Shown here: in pieces, positions 1-5,748 of the stretch
Numbering within the stretch: the first letter of the stretch is position 1
Layout of the letters: the number at the start of each line of letters is the position of its first letter
Source: Roseococcus sp.
GTDB taxonomy: Bacteria; Pseudomonadota; Alphaproteobacteria; Acetobacterales; Acetobacteraceae
Reading direction: 5' to 3'
Assembly: GCF_019747315.1 (NCBI RefSeq)
Contig: NZ_JAIEQY010000373.1
Coordinates: 1-32,062, forward strand
DNA length: 32,062 nucleotides
Notes under the pieces: generated by a model
Told to the model about the DNA's origin: nothing
Databases searched by the model: none
Seen by the model: the letters and a program-made list of their open reading frames with translations, nothing else
Position numbers and translations under genes: made by a program

Positions 1-546
1 GACAAGCCGCTGCGCCTCCTCGCCGGCAAGCCGATGCTCGACCACGTCATCGCCCGCATCGGGCCGCAATGCGCGGCGCTGGCGCTCAATGCCAATGGCG
101 ACCCGGCCCGCTTCGCCGCCCATGGCCTGCCCGTCTGGCCCGACACCCTGCCCGACCATCCGGGCCCGCTGGCCGGCATCCTCGCCGCCCTGGAAGCCTC
201 GCCCCTGCCCTGGGTCGTCACCGTTCCCGGCGACTCCCCCTTCCTGCCGATGGACCTCGTCGCCCGGCTGCACGCCGCGCGCGAGGCGGCGGGCACCCCT
301 ATGGCCTGCGCCGCCTCGGGCGGCTTCACCCACCCGCCCATCGCCCTCTGGCCGCGCGACCTGGCCCCCGCACTGCGCCAGGCCGTGACCGAAGGCGAAC
401 GCAAGATCGACCGCTGGACCGCCCGCCACGGCGTCGCCCATGCCGAATGGCCCACAGACCCTTTCGACCCCTTCTTCAACGCCAATACCCCCGAGGAATT
501 GGCGGAAGCGGAGAGGCTCTTGCTCAACCAGGGCGTTTCGCCGTAA
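1..546 (+). CDS. mobA: Molybdenum cofactor guanylyltransferase MobA, 5'-truncated by window edge
   Basis: MobA transfers GMP from GTP to molybdopterin to make the guanine dinucleotide form of the molybdenum cofactor in the cytoplasm. The open frame runs from base 1, so the gene starts before the window. The first visible residues, DKPLRLLAGKPMLDHV, are the conserved stretch that follows the glycine-rich GTP-binding loop (LAGGxGxRMGG) in this family, so only about 20 residues are missing. Further family marks are VVTVPGDSPFLP, carrying the acidic metal-binding residue, and the C-terminal FFNANTPEEL. The visible length of 181 residues fits a family length of about 200. The main alternative is another nucleotidyltransferase of the same fold (MobA-like/MocA), but the C-terminal N-x-NTPEEL signature favours MobA. 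Confidence 0.88.
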   Translation, partial: DKPLRLLAGKPMLDHVIARIGPQCAALALNANGDPARFAAHGLPVWPDTLPDHPGPLAGILAALEASPLPWVVTVPGDSPFLPMDLVARLHAAREAAGTPMACAASGGFTHPPIALWPRDLAPALRQAVTEGERKIDRWTARHGVAHAEWPTDPFDPFFNANTPEELAEAERLLLNQGVSP

Positions 547-577
547 CGCTGCGTGAGACGTTTCCGGGAGACACAGC

Positions 578-703
578 ATGAAATCCGTCATCACCGGCAT
601 CCTTGCCGCCACCCTGCTCTCCATCGCCGCCGCCTTCGTGCTGGACACGCGCGTGCAGGAATCGGCGGAGCAGCGCTTCACCACCTCCGGCGCTCGCCTG
701 TAA
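578..703 (+). CDS. Small single-pass membrane protein, 41 aa
   Basis: A short frame ATG 578 to TAA 701-703 encodes 41 residues. A hydrophobic segment at about residues 4-22 (ITGILAATLLSIAAAFVL) is followed by a polar tail ending in TTSGARL. A purine-rich ribosome site (CGGGAGA at about 565-571) lies about 6-7 bases before the ATG. It sits between mobA (gap 31 bases) and the YffB-like gene (gap 19 bases), so it may be co-transcribed with both. The Lys at residue 2, the single membrane span and the clean ribosome site argue for a real small protein. I recall similar peptides in other alphaproteobacteria, but I cannot name a function. The general codon pattern matches the neighbours. Confidence 0.6.
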   Translation: MKSVITGILAATLLSIAAAFVLDTRVQESAEQRFTTSGARL

Positions 704-722
704 GGCTGCGCAGGGCGCCGCC

Positions 723-1067
723 GTGATCACCCTGCACGGCATCAAGAACTGCGACACGATGAAGAAGGCCCGCGCCTGGCTGGACGCGAAGGGCGTGGCC
801 TATGCCTTCCATGACTACAAGACCCAGGGCATCGCCCCCGGGACGCTGCAAGGCTGGGTGAAGGAACTCGGCTGGGAGGCGCTGCTGAACCGCGCCGGCA
901 CCACCTTCCGCAAGCTGCCCGAGGACCAGAAGCAGGGCCTCACCGAGGCGCGGGCCGTGGCCCTCATGCTGGCGCAGCCCTCGATGATCAAGCGGCCGGT
1001 GCTGGATCTCGGCCCCCGGCGCATCGTCGGGTTCAGCCCGGAAAGCTATGCGAAGGCGCTGGGCTGA
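723..1067 (+). CDS. ArsC/Spx-family protein, YffB type
   Basis: This 114-residue protein has the thioredoxin-fold ArsC/Spx layout and reads closely like E. coli YffB: LHGIKNCDTMKKARAWL at the N-terminus, FHDYKTQGI, then LGWEALLNRAGTTFRKL, and near the end PSMIKRPVLDLG. Cys10 in NCDT is the only active-site-type cysteine, so it would work through a mixed disulfide, probably with glutathione. Members of this branch are named arsenate reductase by homology, but YffB itself is not a proven arsenate reductase and no ars genes are nearby. The GTG at 723 is the natural start because VITLHGIKNC begins the fold; the open frame extends further upstream but overlaps the 41-residue gene. Function beyond thiol redox chemistry is uncertain. 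Confidence 0.85.
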   Translation: MITLHGIKNCDTMKKARAWLDAKGVAYAFHDYKTQGIAPGTLQGWVKELGWEALLNRAGTTFRKLPEDQKQGLTEARAVALMLAQPSMIKRPVLDLGPRRIVGFSPESYAKALG

Positions 1068-1115
1068 GGCGAACCAGACTTCCGGCGCGCGGCGCTTTGC
1101 CCCAGGCTGCGATCC

Positions 1116-1349
1116 ATGACGCCCGATCAGTTCATTGCCAAATGGCAGGCCAATACCCGCCCTGAACGGGCCGCCTTCGTCGAGCATTTCAACGACCTCT
1201 GCGCCCTGCTGGGCACGGCCACGCCCAATGAGGCCGACCCCGACGGAAACAGCTACGCCTTCGAGAAGGGCGCCACCAAGACCACCGGCGCGCGCGGCTG
1301 GGCAAAGGGCGTGTTCAGCACGCCGCGACATTGGCCTGCGCGACGATGA
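1116..1349 (+). pseudogene. Remnant of an MmeI-like class I DNA methyltransferase N-terminus
   Basis: The 77-residue frame begins MTPDQFIAKWQANTRPERAA and continues FNDLCALLGTATPNEADPDG and YAFEKGATKTTGARGWAKG. As I recall the family, this is how large SAM-dependent DNA methyltransferases of the MmeI/Type IIL and related kind begin (FIAKW..., HF.DLC.LL, P.EADP.G..Y.FEKG, GWADVWKR). Those proteins run to about 900 residues. Here the similarity stops after GWA and the frame closes a few residues later, and no helicase, restriction or methyltransferase core follows. I therefore call it a decayed fragment of a lost modification or defence gene. It has no convincing ribosome site and is followed by a hairpin repeat, a plausible deletion neighbourhood. 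A translated short protein cannot be excluded. Confidence 0.5.
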
Positions 1350-1404
1350 GCGATCGGCCTGCCCCATTCCCCCTCATCCGGCGGCAGGGTGCGGCCTTCC
1401 CTAA

Positions 1405-1474
1405 AAATGAAGGTGCAGGAAACAAGTTTCCTGCCGGGGCAGGGTTGAGGGGCAGCGCCCCTCAACCCTGCCCC
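1405..1474 (+). repeat. Hairpin repeat family A, copy 1 (forward)
   Basis: The copy has two back-to-back inverted repeats. The first is GCAGGAAAC / GTTTCCTGC (1415-1423 and 1426-1434, loop AA). The second is an 18-base perfect stem (1436-1453 and 1457-1474, loop AGC) with core GGGGCAGCGCCCC. A leader AAATGAAGGT precedes the first hairpin. The leader and first hairpin recur at 7616-7655 and 7724-7750. It lies in the gap between the methyltransferase remnant and the 70-residue membrane protein. It could terminate upstream transcripts, but no U-tract follows. Confidence 0.8.
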
Positions 1475-1556
1475 GCCCTGCGCTGGCCGGTTTCGATTGG
1501 CCTCGCGCGATTGGCCGGGATAGGCTGCCTGCCAAGCTTCGAGAAAGGACAAGACC

Positions 1557-1769
1557 ATGCAAGACACTCAGGTTGAGGTGCGCAAAGAGGTTTCGGGCCG
1601 GGGGAAGTTCCTGGCCTTCGGGATCATCGGCCTGGCGCTGATCGTCTCGATCTTCATCGAGAAGTTCGGCGCGCCGGAATCCATCCGCAACATTCCCTAT
1701 ATCCTGCTGGGCGCCGTGGTGCTGGCCATCGCCATTCCCATGGCCTTCTACCGCAAGCCCATCCGGTAA
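1557..1769 (+). CDS. Small two-helix membrane protein, 70 aa, function unknown
   Basis: The protein has a short charged N-terminus (MQDTQVEVRKEVSGRGK) and two hydrophobic segments at about residues 17-35 (FLAFGIIGLALIVSIFI) and 47-65 (IPYILLGAVVLAIAIPMAF). It ends in the basic YRKPIR, so both ends are probably cytoplasmic. A ribosome site GAAAGGA lies eight bases before the ATG. The 207 bases upstream carry only the hairpin repeat and probably its promoter. I do not recognise the family. The codon bias and ribosome site support a real gene. Confidence 0.6.
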   Translation: MQDTQVEVRKEVSGRGKFLAFGIIGLALIVSIFIEKFGAPESIRNIPYILLGAVVLAIAIPMAFYRKPIR

Positions 1770-1794
1770 TCGCTTGACGCGCGGCCCCCGGGCA

Positions 1795-1820
1795 TCAAGA
1801 TGAACGCGGCTTCATCTTGA
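1795..1820. promoter_or_regulatory. Perfect 10-base inverted repeat before the ABC binding-protein gene
   Basis: TCAAGATGAA (1795-1804) and TTCATCTTGA (1811-1820) are exact reverse complements around the six-base spacer CGCGGC. The right arm ends directly at the ribosome site GGAGAAA (1821-1827) of the gene starting at 1831. It could be a dimeric repressor operator or a 5'-leader hairpin that touches the ribosome site. It is too close to the start codon to be a useful terminator for the upstream gene, and no T-run follows. Confidence 0.55.
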
Positions 1821-1830
1821 GGAGAAACCG

Positions 1831-3405
1831 ATGCTGCGTCCTGCCCTGCTGGCCACGGCCCTTCTTGCCCTCGCGCTGCCTGCCGCAAGGGACGCCTTGG
1901 GGCAGCGCACGCTGAATGTGGGCATGGCCGGCATCCCCACGGGGATGGACCCGCATTACCACTCCTCCAACAACAACAACGCGCAGCTCCGGCAGATCTT
2001 CAACCCGCTGATCGACCTGGACACGCAAAGCCGCATCTTCCCGGTCCTCGCCGAGAGCTGGCGCAATGTGGATGACCTCACCTGGGAATTCCGCCTGCGC
2101 GAGGGTGTGCGCTTCCATGACGGCACGCCCTTCGAGGCGGAGGATGTCGCCTTCTCCTTCGCGCGGGTGCCGCAGGTGCCCAATTCGCCCGGCCCCTTCA
2201 CGCCGATGGTCCGCACGGTGGCGGAAGTGCAGATAGTGGATGCACGCACCATCCGCTTCATCACGCGCGAGCCGACGCCCTTCTTCGACCGCGACATCAC
2301 CGCGATCATGATGCTCTCGCGGCGCATCCACGCGAATGCGACGCTGGGAGACTTTAATCAAGGCCGCGCGCTGATCGGCACCGGCGCCTATCGCCATGTC
2401 AGCTACACCCAGGGCGAGCGGCATGAATTCACCCGCAACCCGGATTTCTGGGGCCCCCGCCCCGCCTGGGACCGCGTTGTGACGCGCTACATGACCAATA
2501 ACGGCGCGCGAGTCGCGGCCCTGCTCGCCGGCGATGTGGACCTGATCGACGCCGTCCCGGTGCAGGATGTGCAGCGCCTCTCGAATGATCCGCGCCTCGC
2601 CGTCTTCACGGCGGACAGCATCACCACCTCCTACCTCATGCCCGACACGGTCAGGGACCAGGCGCCCTTCGTGACGGACAAGCAGGGCAATCCCCTGCCC
2701 CGCAACCCCCTGCGTGACCTGCGCGTACGCCAGGCCATCTCGCTCTCCATCCCGCGCGAGGCGATCGTGACGCGGCTTCTCGTCGGCCAGGGGCGCGCGG
2801 CGGAGCAATTCGCCGCGCCCGCCCTGCCGGACCGCGTGCAGGGCCTGCCGCCGATTCCGACCGATCTCGCCCGCGCCCGCGCGCTGCTGGCCGAGGCCGG
2901 CTTCCCCGACGGGTTCCGCATGACCATCCATGGGCCCAACGGGTTCATTCCGTCCGACGCCGATATCCTGCAGGCCATTGCGCAAGGGCTGAGCCGCATC
3001 GGCATCGAGACGCGCGTGGAGGTCCTGCCGCCCGCCAATTTCTTCACCCGCGCCACGGCCCGTGAATTTGGCATGTTCATGACGACCTTCACCACCTCGA
3101 CCGCCGCCAACATGCTGCGCCAGGTGGTAACCACGCGGGATCCCGTCACCGGCGTCGGCCCCTTCAACCGGCAGCACTACTCCAACCCGGCCGTGGATGC
3201 GCCGCTGCGGGAGGCGCTGCGCACCATGAACCCGGAGCGGCGAAACATGCTCACCGCGCAGGCGATGCGCGCGGCCACCGATGATCTCGGCGTGATTCCC
3301 GTGCATTATCTCCGCGTCAGCTGGGCAGCGCAGCGCAACCGCGTGCGTTACGATCCGAGTCCCATCTGGTACACCAACGCTTTGCTGGCCTCGCCCGTGG
3401 AGTGA
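1831..3405 (+). CDS. ABC transporter substrate-binding protein, peptide/nickel/oligopeptide (SBP family 5) type
   Basis: The 524-residue protein starts with a Sec signal (MLRPALLATALLALALPAA, probable cleavage near residue 24-25) and continues with RTLNVGMAGIPTGMDPHYH. The family-5 hallmarks follow: FNPLIDLD, PVLAESW, LTWEFRLREGVRFHDGTPFEAEDVAFSF split over residues 80-110, the GTGAYR motif, and the paired lobes ending in IPVHYLRVSWAAQ. It would deliver a peptide or another small ligand in the periplasm to an inner-membrane ABC importer. No permease or ATPase gene is adjacent. The next gene, 19 bases downstream, is an M20 hydrolase, which suggests that an imported peptide or amide is cleaved. 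A ribosome site GGAGAAA precedes the ATG. The ligand cannot be read from the sequence. Confidence 0.9.
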   Translation: MLRPALLATALLALALPAARDALGQRTLNVGMAGIPTGMDPHYHSSNNNNAQLRQIFNPLIDLDTQSRIFPVLAESWRNVDDLTWEFRLREGVRFHDGTPFEAEDVAFSFARVPQVPNSPGPFTPMVRTVAEVQIVDARTIRFITREPTPFFDRDITAIMMLSRRIHANATLGDFNQGRALIGTGAYRHVSYTQGERHEFTRNPDFWGPRPAWDRVVTRYMTNNGARVAALLAGDVDLIDAVPVQDVQRLSNDPRLAVFTADSITTSYLMPDTVRDQAPFVTDKQGNPLPRNPLRDLRVRQAISLSIPREAIVTRLLVGQGRAAEQFAAPALPDRVQGLPPIPTDLARARALLAEAGFPDGFRMTIHGPNGFIPSDADILQAIAQGLSRIGIETRVEVLPPANFFTRATAREFGMFMTTFTTSTAANMLRQVVTTRDPVTGVGPFNRQHYSNPAVDAPLREALRTMNPERRNMLTAQAMRAATDDLGVIPVHYLRVSWAAQRNRVRYDPSPIWYTNALLASPVE

Positions 3406-3424
3406 TGGCCCTCGAGGAGAGAGC

Positions 3425-4711
3425 ATGCCCGACAAGCCCATTCTCGCCCGCCTGAGCGATGCCGTGGAGCGCGGCTTCGACGAGCAGGTCCGTTTCCTGG
3501 CCGATATCGTGCGCCACCCCTCGCTGCGCGGTCGGGAGGCGCCGCTGCAGGACCATATGGCGCGCTGGTTCAATGCGCGGGGCTACAGCGTGGACCGCTT
3601 CTCCATCGCGGACGTGCCCCTGGCCGAGCACCCCAAGGCCAGCCCCATGGTGGATGTGGACGCCGCCGCGTCCTTCCAGGTGGTCGCCTCCAAGCGCTGC
3701 GCCGCGCCCACCGGCCGCAGCCTGATCATCCAGGGCCATATCGACGTGGTGCCCGAGGGCCCGGCCGAGATGTGGAGCTACCCGCCCTATGGCGGGACGG
3801 TGAAGGATGGCTGGATGTATGGCCGCGGGGCCAATGACATGAAGGCCGGCGTCGCCGCCATGTGCTTCGCCATGGAGGCGCTGCGCGCCGCCGGCTACGC
3901 CCCCGGCGCGGATGTTCATCTCCAGACCGTGACGGAGGAGGAGAGCACCGGCAATGGTGCGCTGGCCACCCTGCTGCGCGGCTATCGCGCCGAGGCCTGC
4001 CTGATTCCCGAGCCGACCGGCGGCACCATCACGCGTGCCCATACCGGCACCATGTGGTTCCGCCTCAAGGTGCGCGGCGTGCCGGTGCATGTGGCCGTCG
4101 CCCAGTCGGGCAGCAATGCCATCATGAGCGCCTATCACCTCATCCTTGCCTTGCAGGAACACACCAAGGCGCTGAACGAGGCGGCGAAGACCCACCCCTG
4201 GTATGCCCAGATCCAGGACCCCATCAAGTTCAACCCGGGCATCATCCGCGGGGGCGACTGGGCGAGCTCGACCCCCGCCTGGTGCGAGGTGGATTGCCGC
4301 ATCGGCCTGCTGCCGGGCCAGGATGTGGCTGAGTGCCAGCGCGCCGTGGAACAGGCCGTGGCCGCCGCCGCCCGCACCGATCACTTCCTCTCCAACAACC
4401 CGCCCGAGGTGCAGTGGCACGGCTTCCTGGCCGATGGCTACGTGCTGGAGCCGGGCAGCGAGGCGGAGCAGATCCTGGCCGAGGCGCATCGCGCGGCCTT
4501 TGGCGGCGAGATGCCGGCCCGGATCACCACGGCGGTGAACGACACCCGCTTCTACGGGCTGTATTTCGATATGCCCGCCCTGTGCTACGGCCCGAAGGGC
4601 GAGAACAACCACGGCTTCGACGAGCGCACCAACCTCGCGCATCTGAAGACCACGACGCTCGCCATGGCAGGCTTCATCGCCGATTGGTGCGGCTTGCAGC
4701 CGATCGAATAA
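3425..4711 (+). CDS. M20-family metallohydrolase (acetylornithine deacetylase/ArgE-DapE-like)
   Basis: This 428-residue cytosolic zinc-type hydrolase would cleave an amide bond in an N-acyl amino acid or small peptide. Metal-site residues visible in order are H105 and D107 in GHIDVVPEG, D138 in GRGANDMKAG, the catalytic pair E171-E172 in VTEEESTGNG, E196 in IPEPTGG, and H396 in ENNHGFDER. A dimerisation-type lid domain lies between residues about 205 and 320. It follows the ABC binding protein by 19 bases with a strong ribosome site (GAGGAGAGAG), so the two form an operon. No arginine or lysine biosynthesis genes are nearby, so ArgE or DapE themselves are unlikely. The substrate is probably what the binding protein imports. 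Confidence 0.88.
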   Translation: MPDKPILARLSDAVERGFDEQVRFLADIVRHPSLRGREAPLQDHMARWFNARGYSVDRFSIADVPLAEHPKASPMVDVDAAASFQVVASKRCAAPTGRSLIIQGHIDVVPEGPAEMWSYPPYGGTVKDGWMYGRGANDMKAGVAAMCFAMEALRAAGYAPGADVHLQTVTEEESTGNGALATLLRGYRAEACLIPEPTGGTITRAHTGTMWFRLKVRGVPVHVAVAQSGSNAIMSAYHLILALQEHTKALNEAAKTHPWYAQIQDPIKFNPGIIRGGDWASSTPAWCEVDCRIGLLPGQDVAECQRAVEQAVAAAARTDHFLSNNPPEVQWHGFLADGYVLEPGSEAEQILAEAHRAAFGGEMPARITTAVNDTRFYGLYFDMPALCYGPKGENNHGFDERTNLAHLKTTTLAMAGFIADWCGLQPIE

Positions 4712-4716
4712 CGGCG

Positions 4717-4742
4717 CGGCCGGGCCATTAGGTGCCCGGCCG
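4717..4742. terminator. Hairpin after the M20 hydrolase gene
   Basis: CGGCCGGGC (4717-4725) and GCCCGGCCG (4734-4742) form a nine-base perfect stem with an eight-base loop, starting six bases after the stop codon. No long T-run follows, so it is a terminator-like hairpin of the kind usual in high-GC genomes. Confidence 0.55.
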
Positions 4743-4787
4743 ATTCCTGCCTAAGCTGCGGTGCGCAGGCGCGCCGGGGCTGTGATC

Positions 4788-5411
4788 ATGAAGAACGATG
4801 GCCTTGGACGTGCCGATTTCTATCGGCTGGGCAAGAGCGAGCAGGCCGGCTTCAAGAAATACAGCGTCGTCACGCTGCCGCGCGGCATGGAGCTCTTCAA
4901 GCTCACCGCCGGCGAGGGCCAGGCCAATGCGCGAGGCCAGGTTTCTCCCTGGTGGGCCAGCGTGAAGCCCTTCCGCGAGGACAAGCTGGGCGCCATCGGC
5001 CGCTACCAGGCGGCGAAACAGCAGGGCGTGGACCTCAGCGTCGTCACCCGCATCATGGCCGCCGTCTGCATCGAGTGGAACGACCTCGACAATTACGTGC
5101 AGATCAAGCTGACCGACGGCACCATGGCCTTCTGGGGCACCCATGCCCCCATGCCCAAGTTCAGCGACGTCCAATGGGCCGGCAACAGCTGGAAGGGCTG
5201 GCAGCCCGGCATCCAGGCTTTCCTGGCCCGCCAGGCGCTGGAAAAGAAGGTCTCGAACGGCGCCGCCTTGCCGGATGTGCTGGAAGCCGGCGAGGCTTGG
5301 CAACTCTATGTCCCCAACCTGACCGACTCGGATATCGAGCGGGGGCCGGTGCTGCCGGCGCATGACATGGCGGTGCTGGGGATGGCGTTCGGGGTGGTCA
5401 GCCCGATTTAA
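4788..5411 (+). CDS. Conserved-looking hypothetical protein, 207 aa
   Basis: I do not recognise this protein. It has no signal peptide or membrane span and reads as a soluble cytoplasmic protein. Notable stretches are a basic N-terminus (MKNDGLGRADFYRLGKSEQ), SPWWASVKPFREDK (about residues 45-58), and a tryptophan-rich centre with WNDLDNYVQIKLTDGTMAFW and WAGNSWKGWQPGIQAF. The frame is open from 4761, but I prefer the ATG at 4788, because GGGGCTGTGATC just before it offers a ribosome site and the upstream nine residues (MRRRAGAVI) look untranslated. It stands alone between the hairpin at 4717 and the repeat at 5414, so it is probably a single-gene transcript. The codon pattern and clean frame support it as real. 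Confidence 0.65.
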   Translation: MKNDGLGRADFYRLGKSEQAGFKKYSVVTLPRGMELFKLTAGEGQANARGQVSPWWASVKPFREDKLGAIGRYQAAKQQGVDLSVVTRIMAAVCIEWNDLDNYVQIKLTDGTMAFWGTHAPMPKFSDVQWAGNSWKGWQPGIQAFLARQALEKKVSNGAALPDVLEAGEAWQLYVPNLTDSDIERGPVLPAHDMAVLGMAFGVVSPI

Positions 5412-5413
5412 AG

Positions 5414-5448
5414 CCTCCGGCGGCTGGGGCCGAGGGGCCCCAGACCCC
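5414..5448 (+). terminator. Hairpin repeat family B, copy 1: terminator of the hypothetical gene
   Basis: CTGGGGCC (5424-5431) pairs with GGCCCCAG (5436-5443) around a GAGG loop. The flanks CCTCCGGCGG (left) and ACCCC (right) complete a unit that recurs almost base for base in reverse at 28010-28043, with a variant at 8871-8911. It starts two bases after a stop codon, as expected for a terminator. Confidence 0.65.
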
Positions 5449-5748
5449 AAAACATGGGCCGCGCCCGGAGCTCCCCTGTGGATTCGGGGGATCATGGGGA
5501 TAGTTTTGTTTCGTGCTTCCCCCCATCCCCTGTGGCTGGCATGACACAGTTTCCTTGCCTTCCGCACCCCTCTTCCCGTATGAACGGATCAGGAACATCG
5601 GCAGAGTTACAAGACTTTCCCGCAAGGTCAGGATAGGGCCGAAACCTACTGCATCTGGTAGGAAAGGCCGCTAGGCCGTCTATATGTAGTTGCCGTGACG
5701 AAGCGTTTCGGGCATATCCGGTCGCCGGGGATTCGAGGGGGAAGTACC
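5449..5748 (+). promoter_or_regulatory. Leader region of nrdA, about 300 bases without a gene
   Basis: No credible gene lies here; the open frames are short and lack family features. The region is less GC-rich than its surroundings, as promoters often are, and must hold the nrdAB promoter. Near the nrdA start there are two candidate NrdR boxes (listed separately) and then the ribosome site GAGGGGGA ahead of the GTG at 5749. I could not pick a convincing -35/-10 pair. Confidence 0.5.
5646..5692. promoter_or_regulatory. Candidate tandem NrdR boxes upstream of nrdA
   Basis: NrdR represses ribonucleotide reductase genes by binding two palindromic boxes (consensus close to ACACTATATATAGTGT) spaced by whole helical turns. 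The right-hand site, 5677-5692, contains CTATATGTAG, which matches nine of ten bases of the core, and 10 of 16 overall by my count. The left-hand site, 5646-5661 (CTACTGCATCTGGTAG), matches 8 of 16 and has inverted ends. Their centres are 31 bases apart, the expected spacing. They lie 57-103 bases before the nrdA start codon. The left box is weak, so the pair is a prediction. Confidence 0.45.

Noticed and set aside
1795-3573. Long minus-strand open frame opposite the ABC binding-protein gene
   Set aside because: It mirrors the coding frame of the real gene and reads as Arg/Gly/His-rich sequence without domain features; typical antisense shadow in high-GC DNA.
5530-5549. CTGTG / CACAG inverted repeat upstream of nrdA
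   Set aside because: Five-base arms with a ten-base spacer are expected by chance and do not match the NrdR consensus.
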